Assembly: GCA_035549075.1 (NCBI GenBank)
Contig: DASZRT010000031.1
Coordinates: forward strand, 5,448 to 69,447
Length of the DNA: 64,000 bases
Source: DASZFV01 sp035549075
GTDB taxonomy: Bacteria; Myxococcota_A; Polyangia; Fen-1088
Reading direction: 5' to 3'
The notes below the pieces were generated by a model, which made no database searches, was not told the origin of the DNA, and saw nothing but the letters and a program-made list of their open reading frames with translations. Below, in pieces: positions 1 through 9,141 of the stretch. A program made the translations under genes and the position numbers. Numbering within the stretch: the first letter of the stretch is position 1; every line of letters starts with the position of its first letter.

Positions 1-2
1 GC

Positions 3-1040
3 GCGAGCGCCGACGAATGCGTGAACCTGAGCGGCGGCGCCCTTCGCGGTTGCGACAGCGACGAGCGTTGCTACCCGTGCACGAAGAACGTCGAGTGCAC
101 CGTCTCGACGACGCCGATCTGCGAGGCGCACGGCTGCCGCGCGTGCAAGCAGGACTCGGAGTGCGGCGACCCCGGCGTGTGCGTCGGCGACGGCCACTGC
201 GCCACCAATGACGAGGTCGTCTTCATCGAGTACTCGGACTCCGGGTGCTCGGGCGCCAACGGGTCGTCGGCCAGTCCCTACTGCTCGTTCCACGATGCCT
301 CGCCGTTCATCGGCCCCAACAGCAGCCACACCGTCGTCGTGCTGAGGGGCGCCGCGCTGGACCAGCTGATCCTGCCGACGTTTCCTGCCGGGTCGGCGCC
401 GTTGCTCGTCGTCGGCCGCAAGAGCGCGGGTGGCGACGATCCCAACATCGGGTACACGACCTCGAGCGCCGTCATCGCGAGCTCGGGCACGATCACGGTT
501 CGCGACTTGGCCATCGCGGGTGGCACGTCGAGCCAGTCGATCGGCGTGAAGGTTTCGGGGACGGCGAAGCTGAACCTCTCGAACGTCACCGTCTCGGGCG
601 GCAAAGGTCTCGGCATCGACGTCTCGGGCGGCGCCAACCTCACGCTCGACCGCTGCTCGATCGTGAGCTCGGCGGCCGGCGGACTCTCGGTGCACGGCGG
701 CGGCTTCGTGGTCCAGAACACGATCATCGCCAGCAACGGCTTCGGCGCGAAGCTCCTCAACGTCTCGGCCGGCTCGCAGTTCTGGTTCGACACCGTCGTC
801 GGCAGCGCCGGCAGCGCGATCGCCTGCGACACCAGCTCACCGACGATCGACGACAGCGTCATCCAAGGCTTCAACGACGGCTGCACGCTGAACGACACGC
901 TCACGCCCACGAGTCCGACGTATTCAGCGGTGTCGCTGCCGCCCGCGATGGCGTGCACGACGCCGCCGGCCACGTTCCCCGATCACGATTACAACGGGAA
1001 AGCGCGCGGGCCGACGGCCTCCTGCGGCGCCGTCCAGTAG
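3..1040 (+). CDS. Secreted Cys-rich right-handed beta-helix protein (5' partial)
   Basis: The frame is open from the first bases of the window, so the true start lies upstream and only the C-terminal ~345 residues are seen. The first ~65 residues are Cys-rich, with motifs such as CYPC and CRACKQDSEC, a style common at the N-terminus of myxobacterial surface lipoproteins. The rest is Ser/Thr/Gly-rich with repeated short beta-strand units of the VTVSGG and LSVHGGG type, as in parallel beta-helix (pectate-lyase-like/DUF1565) repeats. It is probably extracellular or outer-membrane anchored. No catalytic residues can be assigned, so the function is unknown. A GC-rich hairpin follows the stop codon. 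Confidence 0.72.
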   Translation, partial: ASADECVNLSGGALRGCDSDERCYPCTKNVECTVSTTPICEAHGCRACKQDSECGDPGVCVGDGHCATNDEVVFIEYSDSGCSGANGSSASPYCSFHDASPFIGPNSSHTVVVLRGAALDQLILPTFPAGSAPLLVVGRKSAGGDDPNIGYTTSSAVIASSGTITVRDLAIAGGTSSQSIGVKVSGTAKLNLSNVTVSGGKGLGIDVSGGANLTLDRCSIVSSAAGGLSVHGGGFVVQNTIIASNGFGAKLLNVSAGSQFWFDTVVGSAGSAIACDTSSPTIDDSVIQGFNDGCTLNDTLTPTSPTYSAVSLPPAMACTTPPATFPDHDYNGKARGPTASCGAVQ

Positions 1041-1046
1041 TTCCAC

Positions 1047-1064
1047 GTGGGCAAAAGCGCCCAC
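1047..1064 (+). terminator. Possible terminator hairpin after the beta-helix gene
   Basis: GTGGGC (1047-1052) and GCCCAC (1059-1064) form a perfect 6-bp stem with a 6-nt loop, 7 bases after the stop codon. There is no T-tract, so intrinsic termination is uncertain. Confidence 0.35.
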
Positions 1065-1090
1065 CCAGATTTGAAGAAGGGATCGCGCGC

Positions 1091-1166
1091 GGGGGCAAGG
1101 GGATGCAGAGGCGCCCGTCGTCGCGCGCCGAGGAGCCGACGCGAAGGGCGCCGGGCGGTCCCCCCT
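1091..1166. repeat. Dispersed intergenic palindromic repeat, copy 1
   Basis: This 76-nt stretch opens with a G-run and the 12-mer GCAGAGGCGCCC (1105-1116) and closes with a 20-nt block (1147-1166) ending in six C and a T. Both blocks recur exactly in the same order at 48281-48292 and 48324-48343, while the middle differs. The outer arms AAGGGG and CCCCTT can pair. It resembles a REP-type intergenic element. It lies upstream of the PQQ lipoprotein gene. Confidence 0.5.
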
Positions 1167-1217
1167 TCTCAGTCGTTCATCCTTCCCCACGCGTTCGGGG
1201 CGCGTTAGGACTGGGTC

Positions 1218-2942
1218 ATGGCGTTCGTGGGAAAGGGAATGCGGTCGTGGACGGTGGCAATCGCGCTCGCGCTCGCGGCGTGCTCGCACAAGTCGGCGTC
1301 GTCGAACGACGGCGGCCCCTCCGACGGCGGGGGCGCGGGCGTCACGGGTGGGGCGGGCGTGACCGGCAGCGGCGGCTCTGGCGGGACGCAAGCGACGGGT
1401 GCTGCTGGCGGAGCGCAGGCCACAGGCGGTGGTGGCGGAGCGCAGGCCACGGGCGGTGGTGGCGGCGCTGGCGGCGCGGCACCTGCCGCCGGCGACTCGG
1501 TGCTCATGCTCCATCGCAACCCGAGCCACGACGGCGCCTACGTGCAAGCCGCGTTCAAGCGCAGCGCCATCGCGAACCTCGACGTGCTCGCTTCGTTCAA
1601 GGCGACGCTCCCCGATCCCAACGATCAGGTCTACGCCCAGCCGCTCTACGTCGACGGCGGCGCGGGCGGCACCGATCTCGTCATCGTCGCCACCGAGGCG
1701 AACAACGTCTACGCGCTCGACGCGACGACGGGCGTGATCGCGTGGACGAAGAACGTCGGCACGCCCGTGCCCAAAGCGATGATGTCGTGCGGGAACATCA
1801 TGCCCGCCTTCGGGATCACGGGGACGCCGGTGATCGATCTCGCGTCTCGGCGCGTGTTCCTCGCGGCCGCCGTCCTGCCCGCGTCGGGCACGCCGACGTA
1901 CCAGATCTTCGCGCTGTCGCTCGCCGACGGCTCTATCTCGCCGGGTTGGCCGCTCGACATGTCGACGATCGGCGTGAGCGGATCGACGACGTTCCACGCG
2001 ACCACGCAGGGCCAGCGCGGCGCGCTCGCGCTCGCGCGCGGGACGCTGTACGTGCCTTTCGGTGGCCTCTTCGGCGCGTGCTTGCCTTTCCACGGGTGGG
2101 TCGTCGGGATCCCCATCGCCAACCCGACCGCGGCCAAGGCCTGGGCCACGCCGGCGTCGGGCGGCGGAGCCTGGGCGCCAGGCGGCATCGCGTCCGACGA
2201 CGCCAGCATCTACGTCGGAACGGGCGTCACCTTCGGTGCGACGACGTGGGGTGGCGGCGACGCCGTGTTGCGCTTCGCGATCGGCTCCGACCTCTCAGCC
2301 CCCGCGGATTCGTTCGCGCCCACCAACTGGAAGACGGGCCTCGACCCCGCCGACCTCGGCTCGGGCGCCGCGCCCGTGCTCTTCTCGCTCGCGGGCTCGA
2401 CGCCGAGCTCGCTCGCGATCTTCTTCCAGAAGGACGGCAACGCGTTCCTGCTCGATCGCGCGAACCTCGGTGGCATCGGCAACGCGCTGGGCGCGACGGG
2501 CAGCGGCGCCAACGGCTCTGCGTCGCTTCACGCCTCCGCGACCCCGCCCATCTCGGCGCCCGCCGTCTACACGACGACGACGGCCACGTACGTCGTCTTC
2601 CGCGGCAGCAACGGCGGATGCCCGAAGGCGGGCACGCTGACGGCGCTCGAGGTCACGCCGGGCGCTCCCCCCACGCTCTCTCTCGCGTGGTGCGGGGGAA
2701 CCGGCAACGGCTCGCCGATGGTCACGACGTCCGACGGCACCCACGACCCCATCGTGTGGTTGCCCGGCGCCGAGGGATCGAATCAGCTCGAGGCCTTCGA
2801 CGGCGACCTCGGCACGCCGGTGACGTTCGCGGGCGGCACGAAGACGATCACGGGCATGCGGCGCTACAACTCGGCGATCGCGGCGAAGGGGCGGCTCTAC
2901 GTCGCGTCCGACGGCGCCGTCACCGCCTTCGGGCTGCCGTAG
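1218..2942 (+). CDS. PQQ-like beta-propeller lipoprotein
   Basis: The product has 574 aa. A hydrophobic signal ends in the lipobox LAAC with Cys at residue 22, so it should be an exported lipoprotein. Residues ~35-95 form a low-complexity Gly/Ala/Thr linker made partly of three 27-nt tandem repeats. The remainder reads as a PQQ-like beta-propeller, with repeated units such as LYVDGG, VYALDATTGVIAW and AVTAFG. In the family these blades bind cofactors or act as scaffolds; no dehydrogenase catalytic residues are evident. It converges with the kinase gene with no gap between the two stop codons. The ATG was chosen because the signal peptide follows directly; TTAGGA lies 7 nt upstream. Confidence 0.82.
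   Translation: MAFVGKGMRSWTVAIALALAACSHKSASSNDGGPSDGGGAGVTGGAGVTGSGGSGGTQATGAAGGAQATGGGGGAQATGGGGGAGGAAPAAGDSVLMLHRNPSHDGAYVQAAFKRSAIANLDVLASFKATLPDPNDQVYAQPLYVDGGAGGTDLVIVATEANNVYALDATTGVIAWTKNVGTPVPKAMMSCGNIMPAFGITGTPVIDLASRRVFLAAAVLPASGTPTYQIFALSLADGSISPGWPLDMSTIGVSGSTTFHATTQGQRGALALARGTLYVPFGGLFGACLPFHGWVVGIPIANPTAAKAWATPASGGGAWAPGGIASDDASIYVGTGVTFGATTWGGGDAVLRFAIGSDLSAPADSFAPTNWKTGLDPADLGSGAAPVLFSLAGSTPSSLAIFFQKDGNAFLLDRANLGGIGNALGATGSGANGSASLHASATPPISAPAVYTTTTATYVVFRGSNGGCPKAGTLTALEVTPGAPPTLSLAWCGGTGNGSPMVTTSDGTHDPIVWLPGAEGSNQLEAFDGDLGTPVTFAGGTKTITGMRRYNSAIAAKGRLYVASDGAVTAFGLP
1380..1460 (+). repeat. 27-nt tandem repeat (3 units) in the lipoprotein linker
   Basis: Three consecutive in-frame 27-nt units occupy 1380-1406 (degenerate), 1407-1433 and 1434-1460. 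The last two differ at one base. Each encodes a nine-residue Gly/Ala/Thr unit of the AQATGGGGG type, so copy-number change would lengthen or shorten the tether without a frameshift. Confidence 0.75.
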
Positions 2943-5831
2943 TCAGCGGCTCGACTCGGCGGTCGCGGCGGACTCGGCGAGCTCGCGGCCGCGGCGGGCG
3001 AGGGCGTTCGACGGCTCGAGGGCGAGCGTCGCCTGGTACTCGCGGAGCGCGTCGGCGTAGCGCTGCAGGTGGTAATAGGCGTCGGCGAGCAGCAGGTGAC
3101 CGGGCACGGCGGCGCCGATCGCCATGGCCTCCTTCGCGCGACGGATCGCTTCGGGGTAGTTGCCGCGATCGAAGGCGGCCTGGCCGCGCGCGAGCACCTC
3201 GTCGGGCGTGGGGGGCGCGACGGCCGCGGGTGGCGGGGCAACGCCTGCGTCGCCCGCGGCGTGCCCGACGGGCGCGACGTTGACGGCGACGTGCTTGCCC
3301 GCGCCCATCGCCTTCGCGGCCTGGGCGAACGCGGGCGGTGACGACGCGGGCCACGCCGGCGCCGAAAGCGGCGTGCGTGCCCCGATCGGCGCGATCGGCT
3401 CGACGACGCGCGCGACGCGCTTGAGCTCGACGGGGTCTTGCGGCGGTGGTGGCGGCTCCTCGGCCGGCAGCGGCGCGATCGTGGGCGCGACGGGCGCAGG
3501 CGTCGGCTCGGGCGTGGCGCTCGCCGTCTCGGGGCGCGTGTCTTCCGGGGGCATGGCCGAGCGCTTCGCGAGCCAGCCCACGCCCGCGATGACGGCGAGC
3601 AAGCCCGCGCCCGCGGCGAACATCCACGGCCGCGCGCGCAGCACGACGGTGCGTTCGGTCTGGCCGCGCGTGTCCTGTGGCGTGGGCGGCGTGAGGCGCG
3701 GCTCGACGAGCACGACGGGCGGCGGCGTGCCGTGCACGGCGGCGAGGCACGCGAGCACCTCGTCCTTGAGCGCCGCCATCGACGGCTGACGATCTTTCGG
3801 CGCACGCGACAGCGCCCGCATGACGAGCCGTTGCACGTCGGCCGGCAGCTCGGGCCGCAGCTTGCCGATGGGCTCGGGATCGGTCGTCGCCTTCTTGTTG
3901 AGGACGCTGAGCACGTCGTCGCCCGCGCACGGCGGCGTCGCCGTCAGCATCTCGTAGAGCAGGCCGCCCACGGCGTAGACGTCGGTGAGCGCGTCGGCGC
4001 GCACGCCGGCCGCCTGCTCGGGCGACATGTAGACGGGCGTGCCGACGGCGACGTCGGGCCGCGTGAGGCCCGCGCGTCGGAGGCCGTCGCCGCTGCCGCT
4101 CTCGAGATCCATGTTCCGCGAGATGCCGAAGTCGAGCACCTTGACGAAGTCCTCTTCGTCTTTGCGCGAGACCAGCATGACGTTCGCGGGCTTGAGATCG
4201 CGGTGGATGATCTCGCTGGCGTGCGCGGCCTGGATCGCGCGGCAAATCTGCGCGGCGATGCGCAGCGCGCGCGCGACGGGCAACCGACCTTCCTGTTGCA
4301 CGAGCTGCTCGAGGTCGAGGCCGTCGAGGAACTCCATGACGAAGTAGAACGCGCCGTCGGAGGTCGTGCCCGAGTCGGTGACGTCGACGATGTTGGGGTG
4401 GCCGATCTTCGAGGCGGCGCGCGCCTCGCGCCTGAACCTCTCGACGAGCTCGGGGCTGCCGAGGTAGCTCGAGTTCAACACCTTCACGGCGAGCCGCCGG
4501 CCGATGTCGACGTGGCGCGCCTCGTAGACGCGGCCCATGGCGCCTTCGCCGCACAGCCGCTCGATGAGGTAGCGCCCGCCCAGCGTCGCGCCCACGCGCG
4601 GATCCTCGCCGGGGCGGGGCGGGTGCGCGCGCGAGTCGCCTTCGCCCGTGTCGGCGACGCCGCGGCGCTCGTCGCGATCGACGCGGCGCCGGCCGACGTC
4701 GTTGGCGCGCCGGTCGGCGCGTCGCGAGTCGTTGCGGGGCATGCTCGCCTCGGGAACCAAGTCGTTGGGCGGCGCGCCGCGCGGCAGCTCGGCGCTGAAC
4801 GCGCCCGAGAGCAACCCGGCGCCGTCGCGCATGAGCGACTCGCGCTCGCGCCGCTCGGCCTCGGCGATGTCGTGGAACAGCGGGCGCAGGAACGCCTGCA
4901 GGCGCGCCGTGTCCGTCTCGGGCGTCGTCGCCGCCAGGAAAGCCGCGAGGTCGGCGCGCAGCTCTTCGCCCGACTGGTAGCGCTTGGCCGGGTCGACGGC
5001 GAGGGCCTTCATGGCAATGCGATCCAGCTCGGGCGGCACGCGCGGCGTGACGTGCGAGGGCAGCACGATCTGCGGATCGCGCAAGCGCGCGAGGGCGTCG
5101 GCCGTCGAGTCGCGCCGCGCGCCCGAGACGTCGCCCGCGGGCACGGGCTTGACCGGGAAGAGTTGCTGCCCCGTGAGCAGCTCCCACAGCAAGATGCCCG
5201 CGGCGTAGAGATCCGTGCGGCCGTCGAGCGGCTCGCTGCGCGCCTGCTCGGGCGCGAGGTACGACAGCTTGCCGTAGATGATGCCGGGCGCCGTCTGCTG
5301 CAGCTTCAGCGTCGAGCGCGCGAGCCCGAAGTCGGTGAGCTTGACCTCGCCCGTGTACGACAGCAGCACGTTCGCGGGCGAGACGTCGCGGTGCACGAGC
5401 TTGAGCCCGCCGAACGCGTGCGCGTAGCCCAGCCCGCGCGCGAGCTCCTTGACGATGAAGGCGGCGACGTCGATGGGGAAGGGCACGCGCTTCTGCGCGC
5501 AGCGGTTCCACACGGCCAGGAGATCCTTGCCGTCGACGTACTCCATGACGATGTAGACCTGGTCGCCGTTGCGGCCGGCGTCGAACACCGACACGAGGTT
5601 GCCGTGCTGCAGGCGCACGACGACCATCGCCTCGTCGCGGAAGCGCTGCGCGCTGTCGCCCGCGACGAGCGTCGGAAGGACGGTCTTGATGACGCACGGC
5701 TTTTCCATGCCGCGCGCGCCCGCGAGCGCGAGGTACAGCTCGCCCATCCCGCCGCGCGCGAGAGGCTTGAGGAGCACGTACTGGTCGAACCGCCGCGGGA
5801 ACCCGCCCGCCGCTGCCCCGGATCCGTCCAC
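2943..5831 (-). CDS. Tandem-domain Ser/Thr protein kinase with TM segment and TPR tail
   Basis: From the GTG at 5831 the product is 962 aa; in-frame ATGs at 5924 and 5900 would add up to 31 Arg-rich residues. Two complete Hanks-type kinase domains lie in one chain. Domain 1 (~14-304) has a GGMGE loop, VIK lysine (K49), HRD (147-149), DFG (167-169) and APE. Domain 2 (~419-694) has GEGAMG, K450, HRD (543-545), DFG (567-569) and SPEQ. An Arg/Asp-rich linker (~365-410) separates them. A TM helix (~736-754) follows, then a Pro/Ala-rich segment and C-terminal TPR-like repeats that would be outside the membrane. It is probably a membrane signalling kinase. The GTG is preferred because a TATAAC box sits 6 nt upstream and the first domain starts just inside it. 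Confidence 0.88.
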   Translation of the reverse strand: MDGSGAAAGGFPRRFDQYVLLKPLARGGMGELYLALAGARGMEKPCVIKTVLPTLVAGDSAQRFRDEAMVVVRLQHGNLVSVFDAGRNGDQVYIVMEYVDGKDLLAVWNRCAQKRVPFPIDVAAFIVKELARGLGYAHAFGGLKLVHRDVSPANVLLSYTGEVKLTDFGLARSTLKLQQTAPGIIYGKLSYLAPEQARSEPLDGRTDLYAAGILLWELLTGQQLFPVKPVPAGDVSGARRDSTADALARLRDPQIVLPSHVTPRVPPELDRIAMKALAVDPAKRYQSGEELRADLAAFLAATTPETDTARLQAFLRPLFHDIAEAERRERESLMRDGAGLLSGAFSAELPRGAPPNDLVPEASMPRNDSRRADRRANDVGRRRVDRDERRGVADTGEGDSRAHPPRPGEDPRVGATLGGRYLIERLCGEGAMGRVYEARHVDIGRRLAVKVLNSSYLGSPELVERFRREARAASKIGHPNIVDVTDSGTTSDGAFYFVMEFLDGLDLEQLVQQEGRLPVARALRIAAQICRAIQAAHASEIIHRDLKPANVMLVSRKDEEDFVKVLDFGISRNMDLESGSGDGLRRAGLTRPDVAVGTPVYMSPEQAAGVRADALTDVYAVGGLLYEMLTATPPCAGDDVLSVLNKKATTDPEPIGKLRPELPADVQRLVMRALSRAPKDRQPSMAALKDEVLACLAAVHGTPPPVVLVEPRLTPPTPQDTRGQTERTVVLRARPWMFAAGAGLLAVIAGVGWLAKRSAMPPEDTRPETASATPEPTPAPVAPTIAPLPAEEPPPPPQDPVELKRVARVVEPIAPIGARTPLSAPAWPASSPPAFAQAAKAMGAGKHVAVNVAPVGHAAGDAGVAPPPAAVAPPTPDEVLARGQAAFDRGNYPEAIRRAKEAMAIGAAVPGHLLLADAYYHLQRYADALREYQATLALEPSNALARRGRELAESAATAESSR

Positions 5832-5837
5832 GCGACC

Positions 5838-5867
5838 GTTATACCTTTTGGCGACGGGCCGTGTCGG
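5838..5867 (-). promoter_or_regulatory. Promoter of the tandem kinase gene, probably leaderless
   Basis: On the minus strand CCGACA (5867-5862) and TATAAC (5843-5838) are 18 nt apart. Only six bases separate the -10 box from the GTG at 5831, which places the transcript start at or within a base or two of the start codon. No Shine-Dalgarno sequence can fit. If an upstream ATG is used instead, this box lies inside the gene. Confidence 0.45.
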
Positions 5868-5926
5868 GTTTCGTGTTTTACGGTAACGTGTCGGCGGCAT
5901 CGCCAGTCGTCGAGACGAGGACACGC

Positions 5927-7270
5927 ATGAGCCCCAGCCCCGAGACGCACGCCACCGACGGAGACGACCTCGAGACGCTGCGCGGGAAGCGCATCGTTCT
6001 CGGCGTCACGGGCGGCATCGCCGCTTACAAAGCCGCCGAGCTCGTGCGGCTGTTCGTCAAGGTGGGCGCGAGCGTCCGCGTCGTCATGACCGACGCCGCC
6101 GCCGAGTTCATCACGCCGCTCACGATGCAGACGCTTTCCGGTCACCCCGTGGGTCGGCGCCTATTTGACCTCGACGAGGAGGCGCGCATCGGCCACATCC
6201 GGCTCGCCGACGAGACCGATCTCGTCGTCGTCGCGCCCGCGACCGCCGATTCGATCGCGCGCATCTCCGCCGGCATGGCCGACGATCTGCTCGCGGCCGT
6301 CGTGCTCGCGTCGAAGGCGCCCGTGCTGCTCGCGCCCGCGATGAACGTCAACATGTGGGAGAACCCGCTCACGCAGGCGAACCTCGCGCGGCTGCTGGGG
6401 CCAGACGGCGGCGGGCGGTTCTCGACGGTGGGACCCGATCGCGGGCCGCTCGCCTGCGGTTGGGTCGGCGCGGGTCGGCTCATCGAGCCCGAGGAGATCC
6501 GCGCGGCGGCGGCGCGGACGTTCGCGCCGCGCGATCTGGCGGGCCGCAAGGTCGTCGTGGCGGCGGGCCCGACCAACGAGCCGGTCGACGACGTGCGCTT
6601 TTTGGGCAACCGGTCGTCGGGGAAGATGGGCTTCGCGATCGCGGCGGCGGCCGCGGCGCGCGGCGCCTCGGTGACGTTGCTCGCGGGGCCGGGCACGCCG
6701 CCCACGCCCGCGGGCGTCGCCAAGCGCGTCGACGTCGGGACGACGGCCGAGCTCGAGAAGGCGCTCGCGGCCTCGGCGCCCGACGCCGACGTCGTCGTCA
6801 TGGCGGCGGCCGTCGCCGATTTTCGGCCGGCGACGAAGGTCGTGGGCAAGCTCTCGCGACGCACGGCTGGCGGGACGACGCTGGCGCTCGCGGCGAACCC
6901 CGATCTGCTCGCGGGCCTCGTGAACGCGCGCGGCGCCGCGCACCTGCCGTTTCTCGTGGGCTTCGCGGCCGAGACCGTCGACGGCGACGTGGAGCGCCTG
7001 GCCGAGCGCGCGTCGGCCAAGCTCGTCGAGAAAGGCTGCGAGGCGATCGTGGCCAACGACGTGAGCCAGCCCGGCATCGGCTTCGGCGCCGACGACAACG
7101 CCGTCACGGTGATCCTCGCCGACGGCACCGAAACGGAGATCTCGCGCGCGCCCAAGGCCGTCATCGCCGACAAGCTGTGGAGCCTGTTCGTGCCGCGCCT
7201 GGCCGCGCGCCCGTCGCCGCGTGCGCCTGCGGCGCGCGGCAAGACCAAGTCCCAACGCGTTCCCGGCTAG
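5927..7270 (+). CDS. coaBC: Bifunctional phosphopantothenoylcysteine decarboxylase / phosphopantothenate-cysteine ligase
   Basis: The 447-aa length matches bifunctional CoaBC, which joins cysteine to 4'-phosphopantothenate and decarboxylates the product on the cytosolic route to CoA. The N-terminal flavoprotein half shows LGVTGGIAAYK, the catalytic-His segment IGHIRLAD, the PAMNVNMW motif and the catalytic-Cys loop LACGWVGAGRL. The CoaB half shows AAGPTNEPVDDVRFLGN, SSGKMGFAIA and AAAVADFRP. ATG 5927 is preceded by a GAGGA-like ribosome site; the frame is open further upstream but lacks homology. It is divergent from the kinase gene. Confidence 0.96.
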   Translation: MSPSPETHATDGDDLETLRGKRIVLGVTGGIAAYKAAELVRLFVKVGASVRVVMTDAAAEFITPLTMQTLSGHPVGRRLFDLDEEARIGHIRLADETDLVVVAPATADSIARISAGMADDLLAAVVLASKAPVLLAPAMNVNMWENPLTQANLARLLGPDGGGRFSTVGPDRGPLACGWVGAGRLIEPEEIRAAAARTFAPRDLAGRKVVVAAGPTNEPVDDVRFLGNRSSGKMGFAIAAAAAARGASVTLLAGPGTPPTPAGVAKRVDVGTTAELEKALAASAPDADVVVMAAAVADFRPATKVVGKLSRRTAGGTTLALAANPDLLAGLVNARGAAHLPFLVGFAAETVDGDVERLAERASAKLVEKGCEAIVANDVSQPGIGFGADDNAVTVILADGTETEISRAPKAVIADKLWSLFVPRLAARPSPRAPAARGKTKSQRVPG

Positions 7271-7336
7271 CCATCGGGGCTGTTGGGTCTTGCGTCGGCG
7301 CCCCGACTCGGACGAATCTCGCTGCGACCCGCCCGG

Positions 7337-8329
7337 ATGCCCGACCCTCGCCTCAAGAACTACGCCGCGCAAGCGGGACGCCACCTCGGCCTCTCGGGCG
7401 CGACGCTGGCCGCGCGCCAGGCGGCGGCGAGCCAAGCGGCCGAGGGCTCGGCGCGTGGCAACGTGCCGCCTTGGCCGCGCGCCGACGACGTCGACTTTCA
7501 CGGGACGCTGGGCGCCGTGTGGATCTGGGCGCGGCACCACCTGCTCACGGGCGACGCGCGCTTCGCCGCGAACCGCGCGTCGGCGTGGGCGTTCGTCGAG
7601 GCGCAGGGGCGAAAGTTCATCCCCGAGGCGCTCGACAGCCTCGCGAGCGACGAGGGCGCGTACGACTGCGCCGTGTTGTTGATGGCCTACGCGGCCGAGC
7701 GCGCCGTGGGCGCGATCGATTCGCGCAAGCAGATCCTCGTCGACCGCGCGGCGCGCGTGCTCGCGGCGTATTTGGCCGAGCTGCACGACCTGTCGGGGCG
7801 CGAGTTCAAGGACCCCGGCTTCCTCGCGAAGGCGCTCGTCGATCACGCGCGCCTCGTCGAGGATCGCGGGCTGTCGGCCGTGGGGCGCAAGTTCGTCGAG
7901 CGCGCCTTCGGGATGAAGGCGCCGCCGCCGTTCTCGACCGAGGTCGAGACGCAGGGTGGGCTCTTCGACTTTTCGTCGACGACGGCGACGCGGGTGCTGG
8001 CGGTGATCGCGGCCGAGGGGCCGACGCCGTTCGTGGGCGCGTGGCTGCGCGAGCGCGTCGCGCCGCTCGTGCCGCCCGCGTTCGTCGCGCGTCGCCGCGA
8101 AGAGAACACGTGGAACGCGTGCGCGGCGTGGGCGCTGGGTCAGGCCTACGTCGTCGCGACCGATCCGACGTTCCTGCAGGCCTACACCGAGATCGTCGAT
8201 GAGCTCGAGCGCCGCGACGGCGATCGCGACGGCGCGCTGCCGCGCGATCGCACCGTCCACGACGGCGAGACGAGCGCCACCTTCTACTACGCGCTCGCCG
8301 TCGACGCGCTGGTCGCCGATGGCCGCTGA
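7337..8329 (+). CDS. Conserved all-helical hypothetical protein, toroid-like
   Basis: The product has 330 aa and no signal peptide. It is Ala/Arg-rich and apparently alpha-helical throughout, with Trp/His/Asp-rich patches (DVDFHGTLGAVWIWARHH, ENTWNACAAWALGQAY, HDGETSATFYYALA) spaced like the repeated helical hairpins of an alpha/alpha-toroid. I do not recognise a named family. The start at ATG 7337 is preferred over the frame's opening at 7283, which encodes an Arg-rich, low-complexity lead. Its last 11 bases overlap the uracil-DNA glycosylase gene, so the two are likely co-translated, though no functional link is evident. Confidence 0.72.
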   Translation: MPDPRLKNYAAQAGRHLGLSGATLAARQAAASQAAEGSARGNVPPWPRADDVDFHGTLGAVWIWARHHLLTGDARFAANRASAWAFVEAQGRKFIPEALDSLASDEGAYDCAVLLMAYAAERAVGAIDSRKQILVDRAARVLAAYLAELHDLSGREFKDPGFLAKALVDHARLVEDRGLSAVGRKFVERAFGMKAPPPFSTEVETQGGLFDFSSTTATRVLAVIAAEGPTPFVGAWLRERVAPLVPPAFVARRREENTWNACAAWALGQAYVVATDPTFLQAYTEIVDELERRDGDRDGALPRDRTVHDGETSATFYYALAVDALVADGR

Positions 8330-9137
8330 CGACGACGCGCGCGACGAGTTGCGCGACGAGCTCAGATCGCTCGCGGGCAGCCTGCGCACGAACCTGACGT
8401 CGCGCCAGCGTTCGGGCCTGCTGGGCGTGCCGCGTGGCGCGGCCGCGCCGCGCGCGAAGGTCGTCGCGCCCGTCGCCGCGCCGCCCGTCGTCGTCGTCTC
8501 CACGGCTGCGCCCGAAGTTGCCGCGGACGACGAAGCGACGGGCCGGCCCACGGGCGCCGCGGGCCTCGCGATCGTGCGCGAGGAGCTCGGCGACTGTCAG
8601 CGCTGCAAGCTCGCGCCGCTGCGCACGAAGCTCGTGTTCGGCGTCGGCAACCCGAACGCGCACCTCGTGTTCGTGGGCGAGGCGCCGGGCGCCGACGAAG
8701 ACGCGCAGGGTGAGCCGTTCGTCGGCAAGGCGGGTCAACTTCTCACGAAGATGATCGAGGCCATGGGCTACGCGCGCGAGGACGTCTACATCTGCAACAT
8801 CCTCAAGTGCCGCCCGCCCGGCAACCGCAACCCCGAGCCCGACGAGATCGCCAAGTGCGAGCCCTTCTTGAAGGCGCAGCTGGCGGCCATCCGCCCGCGC
8901 ATGATCGTCGCGCTCGGCAAGTTCGCTGCCCAATGCCTGCTGCGCGACGACACGCCCATCTCGCGCCTGCGCGGCAACTTCCGCTCGTACGAGGGCATTG
9001 CGCTCATGCCGACGTTCCACCCGGCTTACCTGCTGCGCGATCCCTCGAAGAAGAAAGAGGCGTGGGACGACCTCAAATCCGTCAACACCGCGCTTCGCCG
9101 ACTCGGCTTCGAACCCCCACGCCCGCCCGCGGGATAG
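8319..9137 (+). CDS. Family 4 uracil-DNA glycosylase (4Fe-4S)
   Basis: The product is 272 aa, with a ~75-residue Ala/Pro-rich N-terminal extension before the catalytic domain. The four expected iron-sulfur cysteines are present: CQRC (C93, C96), then C164 and C180 with the C-x15-C spacing typical of family 4. GEAPG, the PFVGKAG loop, CRPPGNRNP and the late HPAYLL motif complete the active site. It removes uracil from DNA in base excision repair. The ATG lies inside the end of the preceding gene. A lipoprotein gene starts four bases after the stop. Confidence 0.93.
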   Translation: MAADDDARDELRDELRSLAGSLRTNLTSRQRSGLLGVPRGAAAPRAKVVAPVAAPPVVVVSTAAPEVAADDEATGRPTGAAGLAIVREELGDCQRCKLAPLRTKLVFGVGNPNAHLVFVGEAPGADEDAQGEPFVGKAGQLLTKMIEAMGYAREDVYICNILKCRPPGNRNPEPDEIAKCEPFLKAQLAAIRPRMIVALGKFAAQCLLRDDTPISRLRGNFRSYEGIALMPTFHPAYLLRDPSKKKEAWDDLKSVNTALRRLGFEPPRPPAG

Positions 9138-9141
9138 GACC

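Noticed and set aside
245..3283. 1012-codon open frame on the plus strand over the first two genes
   Set aside because: It spans two real genes and an intergenic repeat, and its translation is Arg-rich without fold signatures.
2943..5924. Kinase gene as two genes fused by a frameshift
   Set aside because: Both kinase domains and the linker are in one uninterrupted frame; no sign of a frame change was found.
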